Shown here in pieces: positions 17,581 to 26,500 of a stretch of DNA of 43,862 nucleotides. The notes beneath the pieces were generated by a model. The model saw nothing but the letters and a program-made list of their open reading frames with translations, was not told the origin of the DNA and ran no database searches. Positions within the stretch are counted from its first letter, which is position 1. The number at the start of each line of letters is the position of its first letter. Made by a program: the position numbers and the translations under genes. This stretch comes from Chitinophagaceae bacterium (GTDB lineage Bacteria; Bacteroidota; Bacteroidia; Chitinophagales; Chitinophagaceae), in the NCBI GenBank assembly GCA_025450235.1, contig JANWHX010000193.1, positions 1 to 43,862 of the forward strand. Direction: 5' to 3'.

Positions 17581-19209
17581 ATGAATACACTACAAACAGC
17601 AGATTACATTGTCTTCTTTATCTATTTTATAGCGGTATCTGCTTATGGTTATTATATATACCGCCGGAAGAAGGCGGCCACTACCAGCACCAAAGATTTT
17701 TTCCTGGCAGAAGGATCACTTACCTGGTGGGCCATCGGTGCATCGCTGATTGCTTCCAATATTTCAGCAGAACATTTTATCGGAATGAGCGGGTCGGGAT
17801 TTGCCATAGGTCTTGCCATTGCTTCTTATGAATGGATGGCCGCAGCCACCCTGATCATCGTAGCCATATTTATTATTCCCATGTACCTGAAGAATAAGAT
17901 CTATACGATGCCGCAATTCCTTTCAAAACGGTACAGTGACAAGGTAAGCACGATCATGGCTGTATTCTGGCTATTAGTTTATGTCTTTGTAAATCTTACA
18001 TCCATTATTTATCTCGGGGCAATAGCGATCTCCAAGATTTCCCCTCTCAGTTTCGAAGCAGCTATTGTTGGGTTAAGTGTTTTTTCAATCGTCGTTACAC
18101 TGGGGGGAATGAAAGTGATCGGTTATACCGATGTGATCCAGGTGCTCGTATTGATCGTAGGCGGTTTGGTGACAACCTATTTAGCGCTTTCATTACTGGC
18201 CGATAAGTTTGGATATGACGGTGACATCTTAAAAGGACTTGGCGTGTTAAGAAGGGAAGCACCCGAACATTTTCATATGGTGCTGGATAAATCAAGTCCG
18301 CATTATAAAGAATTACCTGGCATCTCTGTATTAATTGGCGGCATGCTGATAAATAACCTGGCTTACTGGGGTTGCAATCAATATATCGTTCAGCGGGCCC
18401 TGGGAGCGGATCTGAAAACGGCAAGAAACGGGATATTATTTGCGGCGTTTTTAAAATTACTGATACCTGTCATTGCCGTATTGCCGGGGATCACGATGTA
18501 CATTATGCATCAGCACGGAATGTTTCAGCAAGAGATGACAGATGGGGGTGCGGTAAAACCTGACCATGCCTATCCGACATTGATGAACCTGTTGCCTGCA
18601 GGATTAAAAGGAGTAGCCTTTGCTGCCCTCACGGCAGCAGTCGTTGCTTCATTGGCTGGCAAGTCAAACAGCATAGCCACAATATTTTCATTAGATATCT
18701 ATAAAAAATATTTTGATAAAGATGCTTCAGATAAAAAAACAGTAAGAGTAGGCAGATGGGCAGTTCTTGTTTCTATGTTGATCGCGGCGATCGTAACTCC
18801 TGCATTAAGATCATTAGACCAGGCTTACCAGTTTATACAGGAATATGTCGGATTCTTTTCGCCGGGGGTGCTGGCTATCTTTTTACTTGGGATGTTTTGG
18901 AAACGGACAACAGCCGGCGCTGCATTAGCCGGGGCCTTACTTACTATTCCGATCTCAACCGTATTGAAATTTTTGCCGGGATGGACGAACGGTGCTTTTC
19001 CGGATTATCCTTTCCTTGACAGAATGACGATCACGTTTTTTGCCGTTGCCATTATTATGATTGTGATGAGTTTAATAAAACCAAAGAGTGAAACCGATAG
19101 CCATACGCTTGAAATGGATAAGTCGATGTTTCGCGTATCGCCGGGCTTCATAATTGGTTCGGTTATCATATGCGGAATATTGGCAGCATTATATACGGTG
19201 TTTTGGTAA
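17581..19209 (+). CDS. Sodium:solute symporter (SSS family)
   Basis: RKKAATTSTKDFFLAEGSLTWWAIGASLIASNISAEHFIGMSGSGFA...; about 14 hydrophobic segments. Confidence 0.93.
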   Translation: MNTLQTADYIVFFIYFIAVSAYGYYIYRRKKAATTSTKDFFLAEGSLTWWAIGASLIASNISAEHFIGMSGSGFAIGLAIASYEWMAAATLIIVAIFIIPMYLKNKIYTMPQFLSKRYSDKVSTIMAVFWLLVYVFVNLTSIIYLGAIAISKISPLSFEAAIVGLSVFSIVVTLGGMKVIGYTDVIQVLVLIVGGLVTTYLALSLLADKFGYDGDILKGLGVLRREAPEHFHMVLDKSSPHYKELPGISVLIGGMLINNLAYWGCNQYIVQRALGADLKTARNGILFAAFLKLLIPVIAVLPGITMYIMHQHGMFQQEMTDGGAVKPDHAYPTLMNLLPAGLKGVAFAALTAAVVASLAGKSNSIATIFSLDIYKKYFDKDASDKKTVRVGRWAVLVSMLIAAIVTPALRSLDQAYQFIQEYVGFFSPGVLAIFLLGMFWKRTTAGAALAGALLTIPISTVLKFLPGWTNGAFPDYPFLDRMTITFFAVAIIMIVMSLIKPKSETDSHTLEMDKSMFRVSPGFIIGSVIICGILAALYTVFW

Positions 19210-19226
19210 AATTAAATCCCTTGTAG

Positions 19227-21005
19227 ATGAACAGGATCAAACGAGCCGAATTCTTAAAACTTGGGACATTGGCAGCGCTGGCTCCGTTATACATCGATTT
19301 TTTCTCAGATACTACTACGAATACGGGCAAAAACGATCGGGATGAAATTGACCTCCTGAATCGGCTTAATACCGCAAATGATGCGCAGGTCGCATTGTTG
19401 CTTGAATCGGTAAGAGAAGGTAATCTCCGGTTCAGCCGGAAGATCGGCTACGATATTGCCGTTTTATCAGCATCCTGGTGTTCACCCGGCTCAAAATATT
19501 TTCATGATGCGTCGCTTATTTCCAAACTTAATCTGTTAATTAGATTCTTGTCAGATTCACAATCAGCAGATGGGACGGTTAATACCGGCAATCTCGAATC
19601 ACCGCCGGATACCGCATTCATCATTGAAATCATTGCACCTGCCGCTCATATACTTTCTAAAGATGGATCCGGTGAATTAGCTGGCACAACCAACAACCTA
19701 AAAAACGTCATAGTTAAAGCAGCAGAAGCATTGACAACAGGGGGTGCCCATACACCTAACCACCGGTGGGTTATTTGCGCCGCGTTATCACAGGTAAATG
19801 CACTGTATCCGAATAAAAAATATGTTGCCCGTGTAGAAAACTGGCTGGCCGAACGAATTTTTATGGACAGCGAGGGACATTATCCTGAACGGAGCTCTAA
19901 TTATTCTGCGGTCGAAAACAATTCTCTCATCACCATAGCCCGGTTATTAAATAAGCCATCATTATTGCAATATGTGCGGAAGAACCTGGAGATGACCTAT
20001 TACTACATGGAAACCAACGGCGATCTTGTTGTTGCAGATTCTCGCAGGCAGGATCAATATACCGGGAAGAGTATCGTGTCTTTTTATCACTATTACAGGT
20101 ATATGGCGATAAAGGACAACAACAAGTTTTTTGCTGCCATAGCCAGGATGATTGGGAGCATGGATGGCTTTAAAGAGGAAGTGCTGGACCGGTCCTTATT
20201 TATCTTCCTTGAAAATACATTATTACAAAAGGAGCTTCCGACACCTGCTCCCTTGCCAATTAATTATGAGAAACTCTTCACGACCTCTCACCTCCTGAGA
20301 ATAAGAAGGAGTAACACAACCGCTACTCTATTTGGTGGAATTGATTGGCCGATCATTATCGCATCGGGCCGATCAAACAGCCCTAACTTTTTTTCCTACC
20401 GGAAAGGCAATGCAATAATGAAATACCTGCGGCTGTCTTCCGGCTTTTTCAGCATGGGTTATTTTTATAGTGAGGGGTTAAAGAAAGATGGCAATAAGTA
20501 TATTCTGCACAAAAAACTGGAAGTGCCGTATTATCAACCTCTGCCTAAAGACAAAAGAAATAGCACGGGTGATTATAAACTTTCTCCAAGTATCGACGAC
20601 CGGTTCTGGAATAAAATGGATTTTAGAAACAGGCCTGTTAGTAATGTGAAAACATTGGAAACGGTGATTACGTTCATTGAGACAAATGGAAGCGTTGAAT
20701 TGAACTTTCATGTCAGAGGTTTGAAAGATGTGCCGGTAACGATTGAGCTTTGTTTTTTGGAAGGAGGAACATTGTCAGGCGTTTCAGCTTCAAAAGATGA
20801 CAATAACTTCTTGGAAAAAGGTTTTGGGGAATACCAACATGGTAATGATACGATCCGGTTTGGACCAGGTTTGGTTGCACACAGATCAATTAACGGGCTG
20901 GAAGGGGAACGATACAGCACCCATTTTGGCAGCTTGAGAACAGAGGGCATGCATGTATATCTCACAGGCATTACGCCGTTTAATCACACGATGGTATTTA
21001 ACTGA
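19227..21005 (+). CDS. Secreted heparinase/alginate-lyase-like protein of uncharacterised function
   Basis: Twin-basic-less N-terminal signal, helical region with EGHYPERSSNYSAVENNSLITIARLLNKPSLLQYVRKNLEMTYYYMETNGDLVVADSRRQDQ, beta-rich C-terminus; co-located with PL6. Confidence 0.5.
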   Translation: MNRIKRAEFLKLGTLAALAPLYIDFFSDTTTNTGKNDRDEIDLLNRLNTANDAQVALLLESVREGNLRFSRKIGYDIAVLSASWCSPGSKYFHDASLISKLNLLIRFLSDSQSADGTVNTGNLESPPDTAFIIEIIAPAAHILSKDGSGELAGTTNNLKNVIVKAAEALTTGGAHTPNHRWVICAALSQVNALYPNKKYVARVENWLAERIFMDSEGHYPERSSNYSAVENNSLITIARLLNKPSLLQYVRKNLEMTYYYMETNGDLVVADSRRQDQYTGKSIVSFYHYYRYMAIKDNNKFFAAIARMIGSMDGFKEEVLDRSLFIFLENTLLQKELPTPAPLPINYEKLFTTSHLLRIRRSNTTATLFGGIDWPIIIASGRSNSPNFFSYRKGNAIMKYLRLSSGFFSMGYFYSEGLKKDGNKYILHKKLEVPYYQPLPKDKRNSTGDYKLSPSIDDRFWNKMDFRNRPVSNVKTLETVITFIETNGSVELNFHVRGLKDVPVTIELCFLEGGTLSGVSASKDDNNFLEKGFGEYQHGNDTIRFGPGLVAHRSINGLEGERYSTHFGSLRTEGMHVYLTGITPFNHTMVFN

Positions 21006-21080
21006 GATGGTTGCTTGTTGATGGAGCCAGGAAAATATTTGATGCCACCTGCCATTCCGGTACAATGGATTTTCATGCCG

Positions 21081-21144
21081 GCACAAAGAACACAACGTTG
21101 TGGGCTTCGTGCCCCGGAGCTTCGGGGCTTTGTGTTCTTTGTGC
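21081..21144. terminator. Bidirectional terminator-like hairpin between convergent genes
   Basis: Perfect 15-bp stem GCACAAAGAACACAA / TTGTGTTCTTTGTGC with inner GCCCCG...CGGGGC. Confidence 0.65.
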
Positions 21145-21164
21145 TAGTTCTTAACGATCTTATT

Positions 21165-23432
21165 TTAGTAATACTTTTTATAATTCGTATCAAAAGTATT
21201 TCCCTTGTCATCTACGAATTGGTTTAGATGCACTGCGCCGGAAGAAACAATCGAGTTATCGTGAAAGATATGATTTGCTCTTACGATGTCAGTATAATGG
21301 ATCAGCCTGCCTGTCACGATCTGAGCCGAAGTCATAGCGGCATTATTGCCATATGATGGGTTGCATTTAGTAAAAAGATTGGAGGATATGTTAGTTTGCT
21401 GAACACCGGTGAGCTTAATCAACGCATCTGTAGAATCCATCGTGGTGCAATTAGTGAGCTTATTTTTCGTGAACGTTAATTTAGGTCCTAACGTACTTTC
21501 ATCAGGGCCGCCACGGTAAACGGATAATAAAACACCTTTCAATTCACTGAATTCGTTGTTGGTAAATGAGACCATTTCTGCGTTGTAATATCCCCTGTTA
21601 TCTGTTTCATCCTTTAGCATAAAACCATCCACCCGGTTGTTGGAAATTTGACAATTGTGAACGACAATACTATCAGCCACCATAGATTTGTAAGCGTTAA
21701 AAAGATTTTGGGACCCATTGCTTCTGTTAAATGAAGAAATAATGCAATCAGAAATAGTGAGGCTGTAGTGATCAGAAGGGCCACTACTGTCGGAAGAAAT
21801 AAAACTGGTTGCCTTTACCCCGCTGCCGGTGATATTAAGGTTGCGGAGACTAAGCTTGCCGTTGCCAGCAATGATAATCGCAGCCTGCATCTCACCAGTT
21901 GTAAAATAAGTTGTGTTCTGCCGGCTGCCTGTAAATTCAACGGGCTTGGTAATGACAAAGGGCTTGCTCAGGATATACTCCTTTCCGGTCAACCGGATAA
22001 TTACCGGTTCTTTTCGTTCGAGTTGTTTAATCACTTCTTCTGCAGTTGCACAATTGACCATTAACGGAGTGGCTATTCCGACATTATTTTTTTTAGAAAA
22101 CCAGGCTGCTCCACTGGAAGTATACACCTTCTTTTCCATCATCGGGATCATGTCTATATGAGGATACTGTGGTCCTGACCTATTGCTGGTTGCAACAGGT
22201 TTTTGCCTGGGTACGTTAGTTTTCACAAAACCATTAGCCAGGACCTGGTTGACATTCTTACTTACATTATTCTTCGCGAACCTGATGCCCCCAATATCAT
22301 CCCATGCCCTGTAGATAATGCTGTCCCTCGTATTGTAAAAACTGTTATTGCTAAAGATCACATCGTCCGGGGGCAAAGTTCTTTCAGCATCGCTGCCCTC
22401 ACCCAAACTCATAGGTGCACATTCATAGAATGTATTGGAAATGATTTGGGCTTTGGTTACCTGCACATAGCGGTGAGCAGGTGAATTCGGAATCCCGTTC
22501 ATGATCGCCAGGGGTGAGCGAAAACCTTCACCTCTGCATTTATAGAATACATTGCTCACTACTGCCTGCCCTTTGTTAATTACACGAACGCCGCCGGTGC
22601 CCGGTTTATCATTGCCGATAAAAATATTGCCCGCGACAAGGTTATTATCCCCATGACGCAGTACCACTGAACCCTGGCATTCCCTGAAAATGTTTTCTTT
22701 AACTGCATTGCCGCCCGATTTAATGGAAATGACCTCAGCTTCTCCGTCGCAGCTTTCAAAATAGTTATCGGCAATCTGCGTATTGGAATTAAACTGGCAA
22801 TGCTGTGATAATCCCACACGGATGATCTCACCCCCATTGGATGCCAGCGGAATTCTCAGCCCAAAATAATTATGATCTATGTAATGAAAGTTCTCCCGGC
22901 TCCGGTCATCATCCAATATCACGGCCAGCAACACTCCCATGTTTTTTTTATTGACAAAACTGCAATGGTCAAGTTTATTGTTCTTGCCGTAAAATAGCAC
23001 CCAGTTGTTTTCATCCATTCGTTTTGGGTTATTGAAATCATCGATCACACAATTCGTGATGCGGCAACTATTGGCTAACCGGTTCTTATCGATCCTGAAT
23101 TCAAACACTGCATCGTCACCTGAATAACCATTCATGAAATACAAACCTTCTACAACAATGAAGCTTCCTCCCAGTTTCAGCATTGAGTTACCCGAGATAA
23201 TTACTTTACCTGCTGTTTGTGCCCTGAAAACTATGGGCTGCTCTTTCGTACCCTTGCAATTCAACGCGATCGTTACATTTTTCCAATCGCCGTCTTGTAA
23301 AACGACAATATCGCCGGGGCGGGCGTTTGCATTGGCCTTGTTGAGCTCTTCGATATTCTTCACAACAATTGTATTGGAAAAGCCTAACGCAGAGATGAAC
23401 AATAGAAAATTAAGAAGCAGCAATCGGTGCAT
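21165..23432 (-). CDS. Polysaccharide lyase family 6 (chondroitinase B / alginate lyase type) protein
   Basis: IVVKNIEELNKANANARPGDIVVLQDGDWKNVTI, NWVLFYGKNNKLDHCSFVNKKNMGVLLAV, FEVISIKSGGNAVKENIFRECQGSVVLRHGDNNLVAGNIFIG (read as AEVISIKSGG...); right-handed beta-helix. Confidence 0.9.
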   Translation of the reverse strand: MHRLLLLNFLLFISALGFSNTIVVKNIEELNKANANARPGDIVVLQDGDWKNVTIALNCKGTKEQPIVFRAQTAGKVIISGNSMLKLGGSFIVVEGLYFMNGYSGDDAVFEFRIDKNRLANSCRITNCVIDDFNNPKRMDENNWVLFYGKNNKLDHCSFVNKKNMGVLLAVILDDDRSRENFHYIDHNYFGLRIPLASNGGEIIRVGLSQHCQFNSNTQIADNYFESCDGEAEVISIKSGGNAVKENIFRECQGSVVLRHGDNNLVAGNIFIGNDKPGTGGVRVINKGQAVVSNVFYKCRGEGFRSPLAIMNGIPNSPAHRYVQVTKAQIISNTFYECAPMSLGEGSDAERTLPPDDVIFSNNSFYNTRDSIIYRAWDDIGGIRFAKNNVSKNVNQVLANGFVKTNVPRQKPVATSNRSGPQYPHIDMIPMMEKKVYTSSGAAWFSKKNNVGIATPLMVNCATAEEVIKQLERKEPVIIRLTGKEYILSKPFVITKPVEFTGSRQNTTYFTTGEMQAAIIIAGNGKLSLRNLNITGSGVKATSFISSDSSGPSDHYSLTISDCIISSFNRSNGSQNLFNAYKSMVADSIVVHNCQISNNRVDGFMLKDETDNRGYYNAEMVSFTNNEFSELKGVLLSVYRGGPDESTLGPKLTFTKNKLTNCTTMDSTDALIKLTGVQQTNISSNLFTKCNPSYGNNAAMTSAQIVTGRLIHYTDIVRANHIFHDNSIVSSGAVHLNQFVDDKGNTFDTNYKKYY

Positions 23433-23737
23433 AAAATCTGTTTAAACCGTCCATTTCGCGGCCGGTAATGATAGGACTTAAATCTGCAAGATAAACAGTT
23501 ACAGCAGTACCGGAAGAAGCGTTTCCGGAATCGTTTTCGTTGTAGATTTTTCCTATATGTCTGACATAGAGTAGGAGCTAATCTGAATTTGCCACGGATG
23601 CACGGAGTTTCACAATGCGACCTTGATCCGTGAATCCCCGCCTGAATGACTCAGTCAGGCAGGCGTGGCCGTTGTTTAACAAGTTCCATGCACCATTTTT
23701 CAAACTGGCCGACTACCTGGCAACGTCAACAAAATCA

Positions 23738-23779
23738 TTTCCGTTATAAATTTCAGCATTTGAAATTTTTCAACGGAAA
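23738..23779. promoter_or_regulatory. Two-tier stem-loop upstream of the cupin gene
   Basis: TTTCCGTT-AT-AAATTTCA-GCATT-TGAAATTT-TTC-AACGGAAA: both arms perfectly complementary. Confidence 0.55.
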
Positions 23780-23865
23780 AAAAACAGCCCATTCTAATTT
23801 CGATTTATATTACACGGGGGATGTACCAGGCGGATAACACATTACTGAATTCTTAAATAACGAGT

Positions 23866-24222
23866 ATGAAAATAACCGGGAAATTGAAAGTATTCATTGA
23901 GGACAGCGAGGTGTCATGGGAAATAGCCGCACCCGGCATACGCAGAAAGGTCATGGCATGGGATGAGAGGGTGATGATGGTAAGGGTAGAATTTGAAAAA
24001 GGGGCCGTCGGTACTTTACATCAGCATCTTCATTCACAGATCAGCCATGTACAAAGCGGCGTCTTCGAAATAGAAATAGGTGGCGAAACGAAAATACTTC
24101 GCCAGGGTGATGCTTTCTATGTCCCGCCAAATCTATTGCATGGAGCTGTTTGCCTGGAACCGGGTGTACTGATAGATATATTCAGTCCAATGAGGCAAGA
24201 CTTTGTTAAGCCAACTTCATAA
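23866..24222 (+). CDS. KdgF-like cupin (unsaturated uronate linearisation) protein
   Basis: Short cupin: GAVGTLHQHLHSQISHVQSGVFEIEIGGETKILRQGDAFYVPPNLLHGAVCLEPGVLIDIFSPMRQDFV. Confidence 0.8.
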   Translation: MKITGKLKVFIEDSEVSWEIAAPGIRRKVMAWDERVMMVRVEFEKGAVGTLHQHLHSQISHVQSGVFEIEIGGETKILRQGDAFYVPPNLLHGAVCLEPGVLIDIFSPMRQDFVKPTS

Positions 24223-24366
24223 TAGTTATCTTAAATGGTCATTCGGCTACAACTTGGGTGGTATTCTATCATCGATCAATTTTTTACTGACAAATAAAAC
24301 TATCCGGTAAATTTTTTTTTGGTAGTAAATTTATAATTCAGCTGGTCCTATTTTTAGATTTACTAA

Positions 24367-25608
24367 ATGTCTTCTGCTATGAAATTTTTTTCAATCTTCG
24401 CGTTAATGGGTTTTATGGCCCTGGTCATGTCATTTGATCCAGGAGCGACAGCCAAAGGTGATAAGTATGGATACCGGGACACTTTACCTGAGCCATTTGC
24501 AACCACATCCGTACGAAACAATAGTAAAGTCATTGGTTGGCCAAAGGATATGACGCCGGTGGCACCGCCTGGGTTTACCGTGTCGAGATTTGCTGATAAT
24601 CTCAGTGATCCACGTTGGATATATGTGGGCGACAATGGAGATGTGTTTGTTTCAGAACCGAGAGGGAGTAAAAACATTGTTTTGTTGCGGGATAATGATA
24701 AAGATGGAGTGGCTGAAACGAGGCATGTTTTTCTCTCCGGCCTCAACCGGCCATTCGGAATGCTGATCATTGGTAATAAATTCTATGTGGCCAACACCGA
24801 TGGCGTTCTTGAATATCCCTATGAACAAGGGGCGACAAGTATAAGCGGCGAAGGCAAAAAAATTATTAACCTGCCTGCCGGTGGGTATAACAATCACTGG
24901 ACAAGGAATATCATTACGAATGCACAGAAAAATAAGATCTATATCTCCGTCGGCTCCGGAAGTAATGTAGGGGAGAATGGAATGGACAATGAAATTCGAA
25001 GAGCAAATATTCTAGAAGCAAACCTGGATGGCAGTAATGAAATAGTATATGCAAGCGGGTTACGCAACCCGATTGGTATGGACTGGGCGCCCGGAACTCA
25101 AACTTTATGGACAGCCGTGAATGAAAGAGATGGATTGGGGGATGACCTCGTTCCTGATTATATCACCAGTGTAAAACCCGGGGGATTTTATGGTTGGCCC
25201 TATTCGTATTTTGGAAAGCATGAAGATCCGAGACGCAAAGGTGAAAGACCTGATTTGGTAGAAAAAACGATTGTACCGGATGTGGATGTCGGTTCGCACA
25301 CCGCTGCCCTGGGGTTGGTATTCTATACAAAGAAGAGTTTTCCCGAAAAATATCGCCAGGGCGTTTTTATTGGGCAGCATGGTTCATGGAACCGGTCTGA
25401 GCTTTCCGGGTATAAAGTCTTGTTTGTTCCTTTTAAGAACGGTAAGCCTTCGGGCAAGCCGGAAGATTTTTTAACAGGTTTTATTGCGGATGCAGGCAAG
25501 AGCGAGGTATATGGAAGACCGGTTTGCACAGCTTTGTTGGCAGATGGTTCGTTGCTGGTGTCGGATGATAGTGGAAAGACTATATGGAGGGTGCAGTATA
25601 AAAAATAA
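24367..25608 (+). CDS. PQQ-dependent sugar dehydrogenase / sorbosone dehydrogenase-like beta-propeller protein
   Basis: APPGFTVSRFADNLSDPRWIYVGDNGDVFVSEPRGSKN, NHWTRNIITN, GLRNPIGMDWAPGTQTLWTAVNERDGLGDDLVPDY, GSWNRSELSGYKV. Confidence 0.88.
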   Translation: MSSAMKFFSIFALMGFMALVMSFDPGATAKGDKYGYRDTLPEPFATTSVRNNSKVIGWPKDMTPVAPPGFTVSRFADNLSDPRWIYVGDNGDVFVSEPRGSKNIVLLRDNDKDGVAETRHVFLSGLNRPFGMLIIGNKFYVANTDGVLEYPYEQGATSISGEGKKIINLPAGGYNNHWTRNIITNAQKNKIYISVGSGSNVGENGMDNEIRRANILEANLDGSNEIVYASGLRNPIGMDWAPGTQTLWTAVNERDGLGDDLVPDYITSVKPGGFYGWPYSYFGKHEDPRRKGERPDLVEKTIVPDVDVGSHTAALGLVFYTKKSFPEKYRQGVFIGQHGSWNRSELSGYKVLFVPFKNGKPSGKPEDFLTGFIADAGKSEVYGRPVCTALLADGSLLVSDDSGKTIWRVQYKK

Positions 25609-25643
25609 TGACGATTATATTGATAGTGCAGCTGTAGAATTTT

Positions 25644-25820
25644 AAACCACATATGAGAACACGGATGACACTGAATACACGGATATTCACAGATCATATC
25701 CGTGTTCTTGTATTGTTTGAACCACATAGGAGAACACGGATGACACCGAATACAGGGATATCCACAAATCATATCCGTGTAAATCTTTTGAATCCGTCTT
25801 ATCCGTGTTCTTGTATTAAT
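25644..25820. repeat. Duplicated intergenic element with inverted 'acacggat/atccgtgt' arms
   Basis: AACCACATATGAGAACACGGATGACACTGAATACACGGATAT... repeated near 25720 as AACCACATAGGAGAACACGGATGACACCGAATACAGGGATAT.... Confidence 0.75.
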
Positions 25821-26475
25821 TAGTAAAGTGAAATAGTTTCCCGAAAATTTCCATGAATGGGTCCCTGTCCACCACGGTGTAGTAAAAAACGCCACCGATC
25901 CAGCCATGGAACAGACCCAGGACATAAATATTTCTTTCGCTTAAATAGATCCATCCATAAAACATAGCAAGAACAAATGTGCCGGCTATTAACCATATGA
26001 AAGGGTAATGAATGATCGCGAATAAAAATGCTGAAATCAGAATTATGATGCCTTTGTTCAGATTTTGTCCTTTGAGATCCTGCATGTTCCCTGCAGTAAG
26101 AGCAATTAATAAGAACTGCTGAATAATTCCCCAGATCGGGTATAAGATCAGAATTGGGATAATATGCCAGGTGAGATTTATAGTGCCCTGGTAAAGCCCG
26201 GTAGCGATACAGGCGATCAAAGCAAAAATTCCAAACGGCAAAACTCTTCTCAGAACGCTTTTGAAATTATCCGTTCTGAATCCCCAGTATTTTCTGATAC
26301 CTGCTGTTGTACTGCTCCGGTAAATGATGTAACCTATCCATGACAACGTGGCCGCTGCAATATAAGGAAGTTGCCATTCGAGGTAGTCCATAAAAAGGAA
26401 CTTACCTGTGGCAGTCAAAAGGACTGCTGCAATCTCTAAGATTCTTCTTTTATTTGAAATAGAAAGTGAAGTCAT
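25816..26475 (-). CDS. CPBP-like intramembrane protease family protein with atypical motif 1
   Basis: Multi-TM; PIWGIIQQFLLIAL at the position of EExxxR, FAIIHYPF and LGLFHGWIGGVFYY. Confidence 0.65.
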   Translation of the reverse strand: MTSLSISNKRRILEIAAVLLTATGKFLFMDYLEWQLPYIAAATLSWIGYIIYRSSTTAGIRKYWGFRTDNFKSVLRRVLPFGIFALIACIATGLYQGTINLTWHIIPILILYPIWGIIQQFLLIALTAGNMQDLKGQNLNKGIIILISAFLFAIIHYPFIWLIAGTFVLAMFYGWIYLSERNIYVLGLFHGWIGGVFYYTVVDRDPFMEIFGKLFHFTN

Positions 26476-26500
26476 GGTGCAGGCCTGTGTAATAAAACTC

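Noticed and set aside
25323-25925. 200-aa minus-strand ORF
   Set aside because: Spans the antisense of the PQQ-type dehydrogenase, the acacggat repeat (which gives its repeated peptide) and the end of the CPBP-like gene.
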